Shown piece after piece: positions 45,079 to 53,400 of a stretch of 64,000 nucleotides of DNA; position 1 is the first letter of the stretch, and every line of letters begins with the position of its first letter. This DNA is from JAMHWD01 sp035911135 (GTDB lineage Bacteria; Pseudomonadota; Alphaproteobacteria; Micavibrionales; Micavibrionaceae). Both the position numbers and the translations under genes were made by a program. The notes below the pieces were generated by a model. It was not told the DNA's origin. It made no database searches and was given only the letters and a program-made list of their open reading frames with translations. The DNA lies in NCBI GenBank assembly GCA_035911135.1, contig JAMHWD010000018.1, forward strand, positions 186,001-250,000, in the 5' to 3' direction.

Positions 45079-45447
45079 ATGAAATCCTGCCTGATTGTTG
45101 ATGATAGCCGCGTTGTCAGAAAAGTGGCGCGGCGCATAGCAGAAGAGCTTGGATTTTCCTGCGAGGAAGCCGAAGACGGCCTCAAAGCTTACGAGTATTG
45201 TCAGAAAATCATGCCCGATGCCATTTTGCTGGATTGGAACATGCCCATCATGAGCGGCATAGAGTTTCTGGAAAAATTACGCATGATGGAAAATGGCGCC
45301 AAGCCGAAAGTCGTTTTCTGCACCACCGAAAACGACATGAAACATATCCAGCGGGCCATCACCGCAGGGGCCAATGAATACATCATGAAACCCTTCGACA
45401 ATGAAATCATTCACAGCAAATTCCAGCAGATCGGATTAGTCGAATAA
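45079..45447 (+). CDS. cheY: Chemotaxis response regulator CheY
   Basis: This single receiver domain of 122 aa has the acidic pair in LIVDDSRVVRK at residues 4-14, the phospho-acceptor Asp52 in LLDWNMPIMSG, the Thr in VVFCTTEN and the Lys in YIMKPFDN. When phosphorylated it should bind the flagellar switch; no flagellar genes are in the window. AAGGAAAT precedes the ATG. cheB starts 2 bases after its stop. Confidence 0.93.
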   Translation: MKSCLIVDDSRVVRKVARRIAEELGFSCEEAEDGLKAYEYCQKIMPDAILLDWNMPIMSGIEFLEKLRMMENGAKPKVVFCTTENDMKHIQRAITAGANEYIMKPFDNEIIHSKFQQIGLVE

Positions 45448-45449
45448 TC

Positions 45450-46601
45450 ATGATCGGCGACCAGACCAATACGCAAACAAGCAGCGAAAAAGTCATCACA
45501 GTGATGCTGGTTGATGATTCTGCCGTTATCAGGGGCGCGCTGGGATCCTTGCTGGAAGAAGATCCCCAGATCAAAGTTGTCAGCTCCGTCCCGAACGGTG
45601 AGCTGGCCGTCTCCAGCGCAGAAAGGAACCTGCCGGATATTGTCATTTTGGACGTTGAGATGCCGGTGATGGATGGCATGACGGCCCTGCCCCTTATTCT
45701 GGGGAAATCTCCCAAATCAAAAGTCATCATGTTCTCGACCCTGACCGAACGTGGCGCGGCGATTACTATCAAAGCGCTTTCACTGGGTGCTGTTGAATGT
45801 CTTGTCAAACCCGGCGCAGGCGAAGCGCGAAAGGGCAGCGCGTTCCAAAGCCAGCTTATCGGTCTTGTCAAAAATCTTGTGCCTGTACCATCTTATATCA
45901 AACCTGCTGCACCAACGCCCATCGTCAAAACGGCCATCGCGGCCGGAGCCGCCCCAGCACCAGCATCAGCACCAACAACGCCAGCCGCAGCCAAAACATA
46001 TACGCTTCGCAACAATCCCGGCGACTTAGCGAACAAGCCAGACCTGATCGCCATTGGCAGCTCAACCGGCGGGCCACAGGCCCTGTTTCAGGTCATGAAA
46101 CATCTTAATACCGTCAAGAAACCGATCATCATCACACAGCATATGCCAGCCACATTCACAAAAATTCTGGCTGAGCATATCACGCAAAATTGCGGCCTTG
46201 ATTGCCGCGAGGGACAAGACGGCATGGTGCTGGAGCCCGGCAAAGCATATCTTGCGCCTGGCGGCTTTCATATGCTGATTGAACGCAAAGGAACGCAGGT
46301 TGTTGTCAAGATTGATAACGGCCCGCAGGAAAATTTCTGCAAGCCCGCCGTTGATCCGATGATGCGCTCTGCCATTGAGGTCTATGGGCGTAAAATTCTG
46401 GGCGTTATTCTAACGGGCATGGGATCGGATGGATTATTGGGATGCAAGGCTTTGATCGAGGCTGGCGGGCGCGTCATCGCGCAAGATGAAGCCTCCAGTG
46501 TTGTGTGGGGCATGCCCCGCGCCGTTGCACAGGCCGGCATCTGCAGCGCGGTTTTGCCGCTGCCCGATATTGGCCCGTGGATCAGAAATGCTGCGGCTTG
46601 A
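45450..46601 (+). CDS. cheB: Receptor methylesterase/deamidase CheB
   Basis: An N-terminal receiver domain (VMLVDDSAVIRGAL, Asp near residue 69 in VILDVEMPVMDG) is joined by an Ala/Pro linker (residues 150-185) to the methylesterase domain. The catalytic Ser is in IAIGSSTGGPQAL near residue 201, the His in ITQHMPATFT and the Asp in ILTGMGSDGLLG. It removes methyl groups from receptors and is activated by CheA. Length (383 aa) is normal. Confidence 0.94.
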   Translation: MIGDQTNTQTSSEKVITVMLVDDSAVIRGALGSLLEEDPQIKVVSSVPNGELAVSSAERNLPDIVILDVEMPVMDGMTALPLILGKSPKSKVIMFSTLTERGAAITIKALSLGAVECLVKPGAGEARKGSAFQSQLIGLVKNLVPVPSYIKPAAPTPIVKTAIAAGAAPAPASAPTTPAAAKTYTLRNNPGDLANKPDLIAIGSSTGGPQALFQVMKHLNTVKKPIIITQHMPATFTKILAEHITQNCGLDCREGQDGMVLEPGKAYLAPGGFHMLIERKGTQVVVKIDNGPQENFCKPAVDPMMRSAIEVYGRKILGVILTGMGSDGLLGCKALIEAGGRVIAQDEASSVVWGMPRAVAQAGICSAVLPLPDIGPWIRNAAA

Positions 46602-46634
46602 AATTACAGATGGTGTTTAAGGACAAAAATAAAA

Positions 46635-47492
46635 ATGCGCTTGATTGAATTTGATGTTTACAAAGATATCCTGAAGGAAAAATCAGGCATTGTGGTGACG
46701 CAGGATAAAATTTACCTGCTGGAATCACGCCTTGGGCCGGTGGCAAAGAAATGGAATTTTGCCAATCTCGAAGTCATGGCAACGGCCTTGCGCGGCGTGC
46801 CCGATATTCGGCTTGTCAATGAAATCGTCGAAGCCATGACAACAAATGAGACCTCATTTTTCCGCGATATCAACCCGTTTGAACGGTTCAAGGATTTCGT
46901 CCTGCCCTTTTTGCTCAAGAACCGGGTAAACGAGAGAAAATTCCGCATCTGGTGCGCCGCCGCCTCCAGCGGTCAGGAACCCTATTCCCTTGCCATGATC
47001 CTGAAAGATCATGAGACGCAATTCTCGCGCTGGAATATCGAGATCACCGCCACAGATATATCCAATGATATTCTGGCGCTGGCCCGCGAAGGGGCCTATT
47101 CCCAGTTCGAGGTTCAGCGCGGCCTGCCCATTCAGATGCTCATGAAATATTTCACCCAGAACGGCGATAAATGGCGCATAGCCGACACCTTGAAAAAGAT
47201 GATCAATTTCAAATATTTCAACCTGCTGGACAGCATGGCTGGCTTTGGCGAGCTGGACGTGATCTTCTGCCGCAATGTACTGATTTATTTTGATGAAAAG
47301 ACCAAAGCCGGGATTTTGGAACGCATGGCCAAACAGCTTAAACCTGATGGATTACTGTTTCTGGGGGGCGCCGAGACTGTGATCGGCATTACCGATAAAT
47401 TTGTCTCTATCCCGAATGTCCGCGGCGTTTACGCCAAACCAGGCAGCATCCACGTGCAAAACCCCGCCAGCGCGCAGCAAGCACTTGCATAA
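46635..47492 (+). CDS. cheR: Receptor methyltransferase CheR
   Basis: The all-helical N-terminal domain (residues 5-75) precedes the SAM-dependent domain with TTNETSFFRDINPF near residues 71-84, IWCAAASSGQEPYSLAM near residues 112-128, ITATDISNDILALAREGAYS near residues 137-156 and DVIFCRNVLIYFDEKTK near residues 212-228. It methylates receptor glutamates. No chemoreceptor gene lies in the window. It is the last che gene; a hairpin follows at 47518. Confidence 0.94.
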   Translation: MRLIEFDVYKDILKEKSGIVVTQDKIYLLESRLGPVAKKWNFANLEVMATALRGVPDIRLVNEIVEAMTTNETSFFRDINPFERFKDFVLPFLLKNRVNERKFRIWCAAASSGQEPYSLAMILKDHETQFSRWNIEITATDISNDILALAREGAYSQFEVQRGLPIQMLMKYFTQNGDKWRIADTLKKMINFKYFNLLDSMAGFGELDVIFCRNVLIYFDEKTKAGILERMAKQLKPDGLLFLGGAETVIGITDKFVSIPNVRGVYAKPGSIHVQNPASAQQALA

Positions 47493-47517
47493 TCCGGCCA
47501 AAGAGCCTAAAACTCGC

Positions 47518-47547
47518 CCTGTTTTTAAATAACATCTGCAAAACAGG
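47518..47547. promoter_or_regulatory. Hairpin between cheR and purH
   Basis: CCTGTTTT at 47518-47525 and AAAACAGG at 47540-47547 form a perfect 8-base stem with a 14-base loop. There is no T-run after it on the plus strand. It may be a weak terminator for cheR or part of the purH leader. Confidence 0.4.
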
Positions 47548-47574
47548 CCCGATAACAAGCCAGAGTAACACGTC

Positions 47575-49170
47575 ATGACCACATCATCCGCCCCCGTTCG
47601 CCGCGCCCTCCTTTCCGTATCCGATAAGGCTGGCATTACCGATTTCGCCAGATCGTTGACACAAATGGGCGTTGAACTTCTCTCAACGGGCGGAACATAC
47701 AAGACATTAAAAGACGCAGGCATTGCCGTAACAGAAGTCTCCAGCCATACCGGCTTCCCCGAAATCATGGAAGGGCGCGTTAAAACGCTGCACCCCAAAA
47801 TCCATGGCGGCATTCTTGCCCGCCGTGACAAGGCCGATCACGTGCAGGCGATGAAAGATCATGATATCGCCCCGATTGATATGGTGGTGGTAAACCTCTA
47901 CCCCTTCGCGGCGACACTTGAATCGGGTGCTGATTTTGATACCTGCATCGAAAATATTGATATCGGCGGCCCGGCCATGGTGCGCGCTTCGGCCAAGAAC
48001 CATGAGCATGTCGTGATCCTGACCAACCCGGCGGATTATGATTCAGTCCTTGAGGCCATGAAAGCCCATGCGGGCGGCGTGCCGAACGGCCTGCGCCGCG
48101 CGCTGGCTTCCCGCGCTTATGCCCATACAGCGGCCTATGATTCCCACATTGCAGGCTGGCTGCATGACCAATCCGATGACAAGGGCACCTTCCCCCGCCA
48201 GATCAGCTTTGCCGGCACCATCAAACAGCCGCTTCGTTACGGCGAGAACCCGCATCAATCAGCGGCGCTTTATGTGACGGACGGGATCAAGCGCCCCGGC
48301 GCGGCCCATGCCACGCAATTGCAGGGCAAGGAACTCTCCTACAATAACATCAATGATACTGATGCCGCGTTTGAACTGGTTTCGGAATTTGATAAACCCG
48401 CCGTGGCCATCATCAAACACGCCAATCCTTGCGGCGTGGCCGTGGGCGCTGATGTTCTTTCGGCCTATGAACAGGCGCTGGCCTGCGACCCCACCAGCGC
48501 GTTCGGCGGCATTATTGCCGTAAACCGCCCGGTGACAGCCGATCTCGCCGCCGCTATCCTGAAGCGCTTTGTGGAAGTTGTAATTGCCCCCGACATCGCC
48601 CCCGACGTTCTGGAGATGTTCAAAAAGAAGGAAAATATCCGCGTTCTGACCACCGGCGCCATGGCTGACCCGAAAACAGGCAAGGGCAAGATGGTCGCGC
48701 GCGTGGCAGGTGGATTGCTGGTGCAAGATGCCGATATTGGCCGCATCAGTGAGGCCGACCTGAAAGTCGTCACCAAACGCGCCCCCACGGACAAGGAAAT
48801 GGCCGATCTGTTATTCGCATTCCGCGTGGCCAAGCATGTGAAATCAAACGCCATTATCTACGCCAAAAATCTGGCCACAGTGGGCATCGGCGCGGGCCAA
48901 ATGAGCCGTATCGATTCCTCGCGCATTGCCGCCTGGAAAGCATCTGAAGGCGCCAAGGAAGCCGGGGCTCCGGAAAGCTGGGCGGTTGGATCCGTTGTGG
49001 CATCGGATGCCTTCTTCCCCTTTGCCGATGGCTTGATCGCCGCCGCCGAGGCCGGTGTCACCGCCGTTATCCAGCCGGGCGGGTCCATCCGTGACGAAGA
49101 GGTCATCAAGGCCGCCGATGAGCGCAACCTTGCCATGGTCTTGACAGGGATGCGTCATTTCCGGCATTAA
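47575..49170 (+). CDS. purH: Bifunctional AICAR formyltransferase/IMP cyclohydrolase
   Basis: PurH carries out the last two steps of IMP synthesis. The N-terminal MGS-like cyclohydrolase starts ALLSVSDKAGITDFARSL and includes TLHPKIHGGILARRD near residue 65. The formyltransferase part shows IIKHANPCGVAVG near residue 280, SAFGGIIAVNRPV near residue 307 and SDAFFPFADG near residue 477. Length (531 aa) is typical. A small membrane protein gene follows 6 bases after the stop. Confidence 0.95.
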   Translation: MTTSSAPVRRALLSVSDKAGITDFARSLTQMGVELLSTGGTYKTLKDAGIAVTEVSSHTGFPEIMEGRVKTLHPKIHGGILARRDKADHVQAMKDHDIAPIDMVVVNLYPFAATLESGADFDTCIENIDIGGPAMVRASAKNHEHVVILTNPADYDSVLEAMKAHAGGVPNGLRRALASRAYAHTAAYDSHIAGWLHDQSDDKGTFPRQISFAGTIKQPLRYGENPHQSAALYVTDGIKRPGAAHATQLQGKELSYNNINDTDAAFELVSEFDKPAVAIIKHANPCGVAVGADVLSAYEQALACDPTSAFGGIIAVNRPVTADLAAAILKRFVEVVIAPDIAPDVLEMFKKKENIRVLTTGAMADPKTGKGKMVARVAGGLLVQDADIGRISEADLKVVTKRAPTDKEMADLLFAFRVAKHVKSNAIIYAKNLATVGIGAGQMSRIDSSRIAAWKASEGAKEAGAPESWAVGSVVASDAFFPFADGLIAAAEAGVTAVIQPGGSIRDEEVIKAADERNLAMVLTGMRHFRH

Positions 49171-49176
49171 GGGCGG

Positions 49177-49638
49177 ATGCTCCGCAAACTTACGGAAATA
49201 TACAAGAAAGCTGATCTGGCGTATGAATTCGACCCGGATTATCAGACTCATTGCAAGCTGGCAGCCATCAGCGCCATGCCCGGCTTTGTTTTCGTTCCGT
49301 TATGGCTTTTAAGCGCCGAAGCGCCGCCCGCCAATGAATTGCGGGATCATTTTGAGACAACCTGCCGCCAGGAACAGGTCATAGACATTGCCGCCCCCCT
49401 TATCGCAGGACGGCAGAATACCGCAGCCATTACAATTGATACGGACAGGCTGGAGCAATGCATCAGCGCCGGATCACTTGCCTATGACGAGGACATGGCG
49501 GGAATTGATCACCGCCTTAAATGGGCCGCCATGGCCAGCCTGTTGCTGTTATACTTTACGTTCACGCAAACCCAAAAAGCCCAAACCCGCTATAAAGAGC
49601 TGGAAGAATATGGTTTTTTCCGCCAGCACGGCCTCTGA
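49177..49638 (+). CDS. Hypothetical protein with one C-terminal membrane segment, 153 aa
   Basis: The protein has a weakly hydrophobic segment at residues 29-45 (ISAMPGFVFVPLWLLSAE) and a clear one near residues 122-136 (WAAMASLLLLYFTF). Two cysteines (TTCRQE and EQCISA) flank the middle region. I do not recognise the family. It begins 6 bases after purH, so it is cotranscribed with it, and AAGGG lies just ahead of the ATG. Confidence 0.6.
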   Translation: MLRKLTEIYKKADLAYEFDPDYQTHCKLAAISAMPGFVFVPLWLLSAEAPPANELRDHFETTCRQEQVIDIAAPLIAGRQNTAAITIDTDRLEQCISAGSLAYDEDMAGIDHRLKWAAMASLLLLYFTFTQTQKAQTRYKELEEYGFFRQHGL

Positions 49639-49749
49639 TCCTTGCTCAATTAGCTTTTTCTAAAAAAACATTAACCTGTTGAAATTATGTTTACTTTTAT
49701 TTGTTAGACTTATTGTTCGGCGGGGCCATGTGCAGGATTTGTCAAAAAT

Positions 49750-49778
49750 TTGCAAATCACCCCTTTTTCCGGTATCAT
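49750..49778 (+). promoter_or_regulatory. Promoter candidate of the giant-protein operon
   Basis: TTGCAA at 49750-49755 and TATCAT at 49773-49778 are 17 bases apart. A transcript starting near 49785 would have a leader of about 140 bases. A similar TTGCAA element precedes the 131-aa gene at 56.8 kb. Confidence 0.5.
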
Positions 49779-49811
49779 GGGCTTAACTAATAAATATAAA
49801 GAGTAACTATC

Positions 49812-49918
49812 GGTAATAAATATTCGGGTGTGATGCGTTAAAAGACGCGGTAAGTCTCAAAAAAATCACCGCCAGCCCCGCATCCGAGAACTGAAGGCAA
49901 CGACCTTCACGAAAGGTG
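49812..49918 (+). promoter_or_regulatory. Structured 5' leader with alternative hairpins over the ribosome site
   Basis: A GTGAT/ATCAC stem (49830-49834 with 49865-49869) encloses GCGT/ACGC. GATGCG (49832-49837) can instead pair with CGCATC (49879-49884). Nearer the gene, GAAGG/CCTTC (49893-49897 with 49904-49908) competes with ACCTT/AAGGT (49903-49907 with 49913-49917); the second hairpin would bury the AAGGTG ribosome site of the ATG at 49926. The shared 9-mer GGTAATAAA is at 49812. I could not match it to a known riboswitch class. The rest of the 290-base gap is AT-rich without genes. Confidence 0.45.
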
Positions 49919-49925
49919 TGAATCT

Positions 49926-50420
49926 ATGGGCTTTTTAGCACGTCTTATCCTCGGTGGACTTTTCAGCGGACGCGGACTTCTCTTGACCGGTGCCTCAGCA
50001 GCGGCTATCGACCAGATGGCTTTTGACGGCGCGGGTACACGCGCCGCCGGCACAATGGCCAGAGATGGCCTGAGCGCCATGGGATCAGACTTTGCCGCTG
50101 GTGCAATGGGTTTTGACCCCGATGAAATCGGCGAAACATTTCAGGAAATGATGAATGGCGACTTCAACGGCATTCTGGAGAACAGCGAAATGCTGGCCCC
50201 GATTGCTGCGCTGGCGACATTCCTGTTCCAAAACCAGCTTATGGGCAATAGCGCGTTCAGCTCGGTTATCACCGCTGCTTTGGTGGGTGTTGCGGCCTAT
50301 GCGGTGACAAAATTTGTTATGCCGAAATTCTTTGGCGAGGCCGCCGCGGCGGATGCGCCCGCTCCTGCACCGGAAGCCCCTGCACCCGCGCCGCAGGTCA
50401 TGGAGCCAGCGCCAGGCTAA
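49926..50420 (+). CDS. Hypothetical membrane protein with Ala/Pro tail, 164 aa
   Basis: The N-terminus (LARLILGGLFSGRGLLLTGASAAA, given in part as LARLILGGLFSGRGLLL) is hydrophobic. Two further hydrophobic segments lie at about residues 88-103 and 111-131 (VITAALVGVAAYAVTKFV). The last 25 residues are Ala/Pro repeats, like the linkers of the giant protein encoded next. I do not recognise it. It precedes the 1902-aa gene by 75 bases and shares its leader, so they probably act together at the membrane. Confidence 0.65.
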   Translation: MGFLARLILGGLFSGRGLLLTGASAAAIDQMAFDGAGTRAAGTMARDGLSAMGSDFAAGAMGFDPDEIGETFQEMMNGDFNGILENSEMLAPIAALATFLFQNQLMGNSAFSSVITAALVGVAAYAVTKFVMPKFFGEAAAADAPAPAPEAPAPAPQVMEPAPG

Positions 50421-50495
50421 TTTTCTTGATATAACAATGGATTAAAGCGATACTGCATAAAAAAACAAGAGTTACTAAACAAGGGTAGAAAATAA

Positions 50496-53400
50496 ATGGC
50501 AGAAACAACACAGACAGGAACCACAGCTCTCCTTCGCAATTGGGCGTTGAGCAACCTGACTGAGACCCTCGCGGCAGATGATGCGGCGCTGAAGGGGAAT
50601 GCCGATTTTCTGGCCGCCGCTGAAACCGACTATAACGCCATCCACGGCGAAAACGCATGGGCACGCCATGTAGAGGAAACACGCCGCGACCTTCAGGCCG
50701 ATGCCGAAGGCGGATGGGATTTCTGGGATAACGATGAAGAGCGCCTTGCCGCTTTTGACCCTGCTCAGCTTCTGGTGAATTGGGTGCGCGAGGATTACAG
50801 CTACGAGCAATCCAACGCCGAAGCCATAACACAATCTTATCAGAATTATTCGCCTGAAATTCAGGAATTGCTGGCCAACGGCAACAGCGAAGATTTAATG
50901 GCTGCTGCCTTGCATCATGCCGTTTACGCCTCGCGCGGCGCAATTGCCTTGCAAAACATGCAAGATGGCCAGATGACCGAAGAAGGTGTCGCCCGGATCC
51001 GCGAGGAACTGGAGCGCAGCCAGAATCTTTCCGCAGTCCTTTGGGATCAGGCGGCGCGCCGCATGGATGCCAGCCCTGCCGTCAAGCAGCTGATGATGGG
51101 CAACCAGTCCATGCAGCTTGTTCTGAACGCTGAGAATTTGGCCGAGGAAGATGGCACGCTTACAACCGAAGATATCCAGCGCCTCGGCACGATGTCTGCC
51201 ATTTATTCGCGTCTGGAAGGTGCGGCCGCCAGCGGTTACGCCGAAAACCTGACTGCCGATATCGAGGCGCAGCTTATGCCGCCGGAAGGACAGCGTTCCG
51301 CCGAGCAAGAGGCACTGCTGACCACAATCCAGACAATGGAAGATTTCATCAAGACCATTCCGGATGACCCGGAAGAGCTGATCGAATCATCCGAAGATTT
51401 TGCACAGCGTCAGGAAATGCGGACCTTCTACGAACAGGTTGGGCAGAATCCCGAAATCGGCCTGACACTGGACGGCACAATCTTTACACAGGCCTCACGC
51501 CCGACCGAAGAAGAACTGGCAGGCACCGAAAGCTTCCAAGCTGCTGCCGCCGTTTTATTTGAACGCGAATATGGCATGACATTCGAGGAAGCCGATGCTT
51601 CGGATGGCGTTGTCGATGGCAAGTATGATGCCGATGGATTTTTGCCTAATTTCAGCCACAACACTCTGGGCGAATGGGGCATTCAGTATATTTCCAAAAA
51701 GAATAACCAGCTTTGGGAAGCCGGTGAAGATTTAACAAGCATGCTGATCACCAATGGCTATACCGACCGGGAGAAGGTTGCGCTTTTGTATGGAATGCAA
51801 ACATTCGACCTGACACGCAGCAATTTTGGCACGGCGGCGCGCGCTCTTGGTTACTCCCTGACTGACCCGGTCAGCCTTGCCACCTATGCCGCGGCAATCC
51901 CGACGCTGGGCGGATCCATAGCCGCCGCGCAAGGCGCAAAACTCGCCGGCCAGCGTGCGGTCATGAGCTATGTCACCTCGCTAACGACCAGAGTAATCGT
52001 TGGCGCGGAATTGGCCAGCGGTGCTGTTGATGGTGCCATGCGCCCCGGCATAAGCATGGGCTTGGAAGAACAAACCGGACAGGCAGAATACGAATGGACT
52101 GATTATGTCGCGCCTGTCGTAATAGGCGCAGGCGCAGGCGCAACAGTCGATGCCGTCATCGGTGTTGGCGCCGGTACGATCATCAGCGGCGTGGCCGACA
52201 TGGTAACGCCCGCCCCGCGCGTCAGAGTCGATACGCCTGATGCCATTGATGCTGCGCCGGCGCTCACAGATGCACCTGCCAATATCAATGCTGCGCCTGT
52301 CGCAGAAGAAGACGCACCGATCGCGCCTGTGACCTTTGCTGAAACGGCGCCAGAAATCACAACACCTGATGCGCCAATTATTGCTGACGAACCCGCCAAT
52401 ATTGATGCCCCCCCTGTTGTTGACACCACGGCAACAGTAACGCCCATTACACCGCGCGTTACTCCTGTCCTGCCAAGCGCACCAACATTGGGCCTGCGCC
52501 GTCCTGGTCAGATTGATATCGCCGCCAGCCCGAACTGGGAACTGGGCCGCCCTGATGTGACACGCGCCCCGGCGGGTGAAGGTACGCCGGGCGGCGTTAC
52601 AGATATTTTGACCACCACATATAATATGCTGCGAGATGGAACATTCCAGCCGCAATGGTGGACCAATAACCAAGGTATCAGCATCGTCAGCCAAGCCATT
52701 GAGAAGCACGGCAATCTGCCCGAAGGCGCGGATTGGAGAACGCACGAAATCGTCACGCGCCTGCGCGAAACGCTCGATCCGGCCAGCCCGGAATATGCGC
52801 GTCTTCTGCCGCCGGGACAGACTGCCCCCGCAGCCGTCGTTACACCAACTATTGATGCCGCCCCACCCGCGCAGCCTGTGACACCAGTCGCTGCCGATGC
52901 CGCGCCTGTCATCGAAACGCCGGTAACACCTGTTGAAGTTGCGGCCGCGCCAGCCACACCGGTTGAACCAGCAATAGATGCCGCGCCGGTTGTTGACGCC
53001 ACGACACCTGCTGCGACAGTGACGCCAATTACACCTGCCGCTGCCACAACACCGGCACCAGCCGCCACACCCGGCGCACCGCGTCGTCCGGGCGGTTGGG
53101 GGACAATGGATGAAGTCGCCCGCGCCGCGCATATTGAAAAGCTGATGATCCAAAACCCGGAGCGTGCCTTTGCCTTTATGCATACGCGCCTGGACGCCGG
53201 TGAGTTCGCGCCGATCTTTGAAAATCTCAAGCCCGGAACGCAAGCCTCATATCTGAGCCGCATGGGTGCGGAGAACCCGGAACTGCACCGCATCCTATTC
53301 GGAAACCTGCCAGCGGAAAGACAAGTTGAAGTTGCGCGCCTGATGAATACAATGCCCGCGCCTGCCCCGGTTGCGGCTGCAACCCCTGCGCCTGCTGCCG

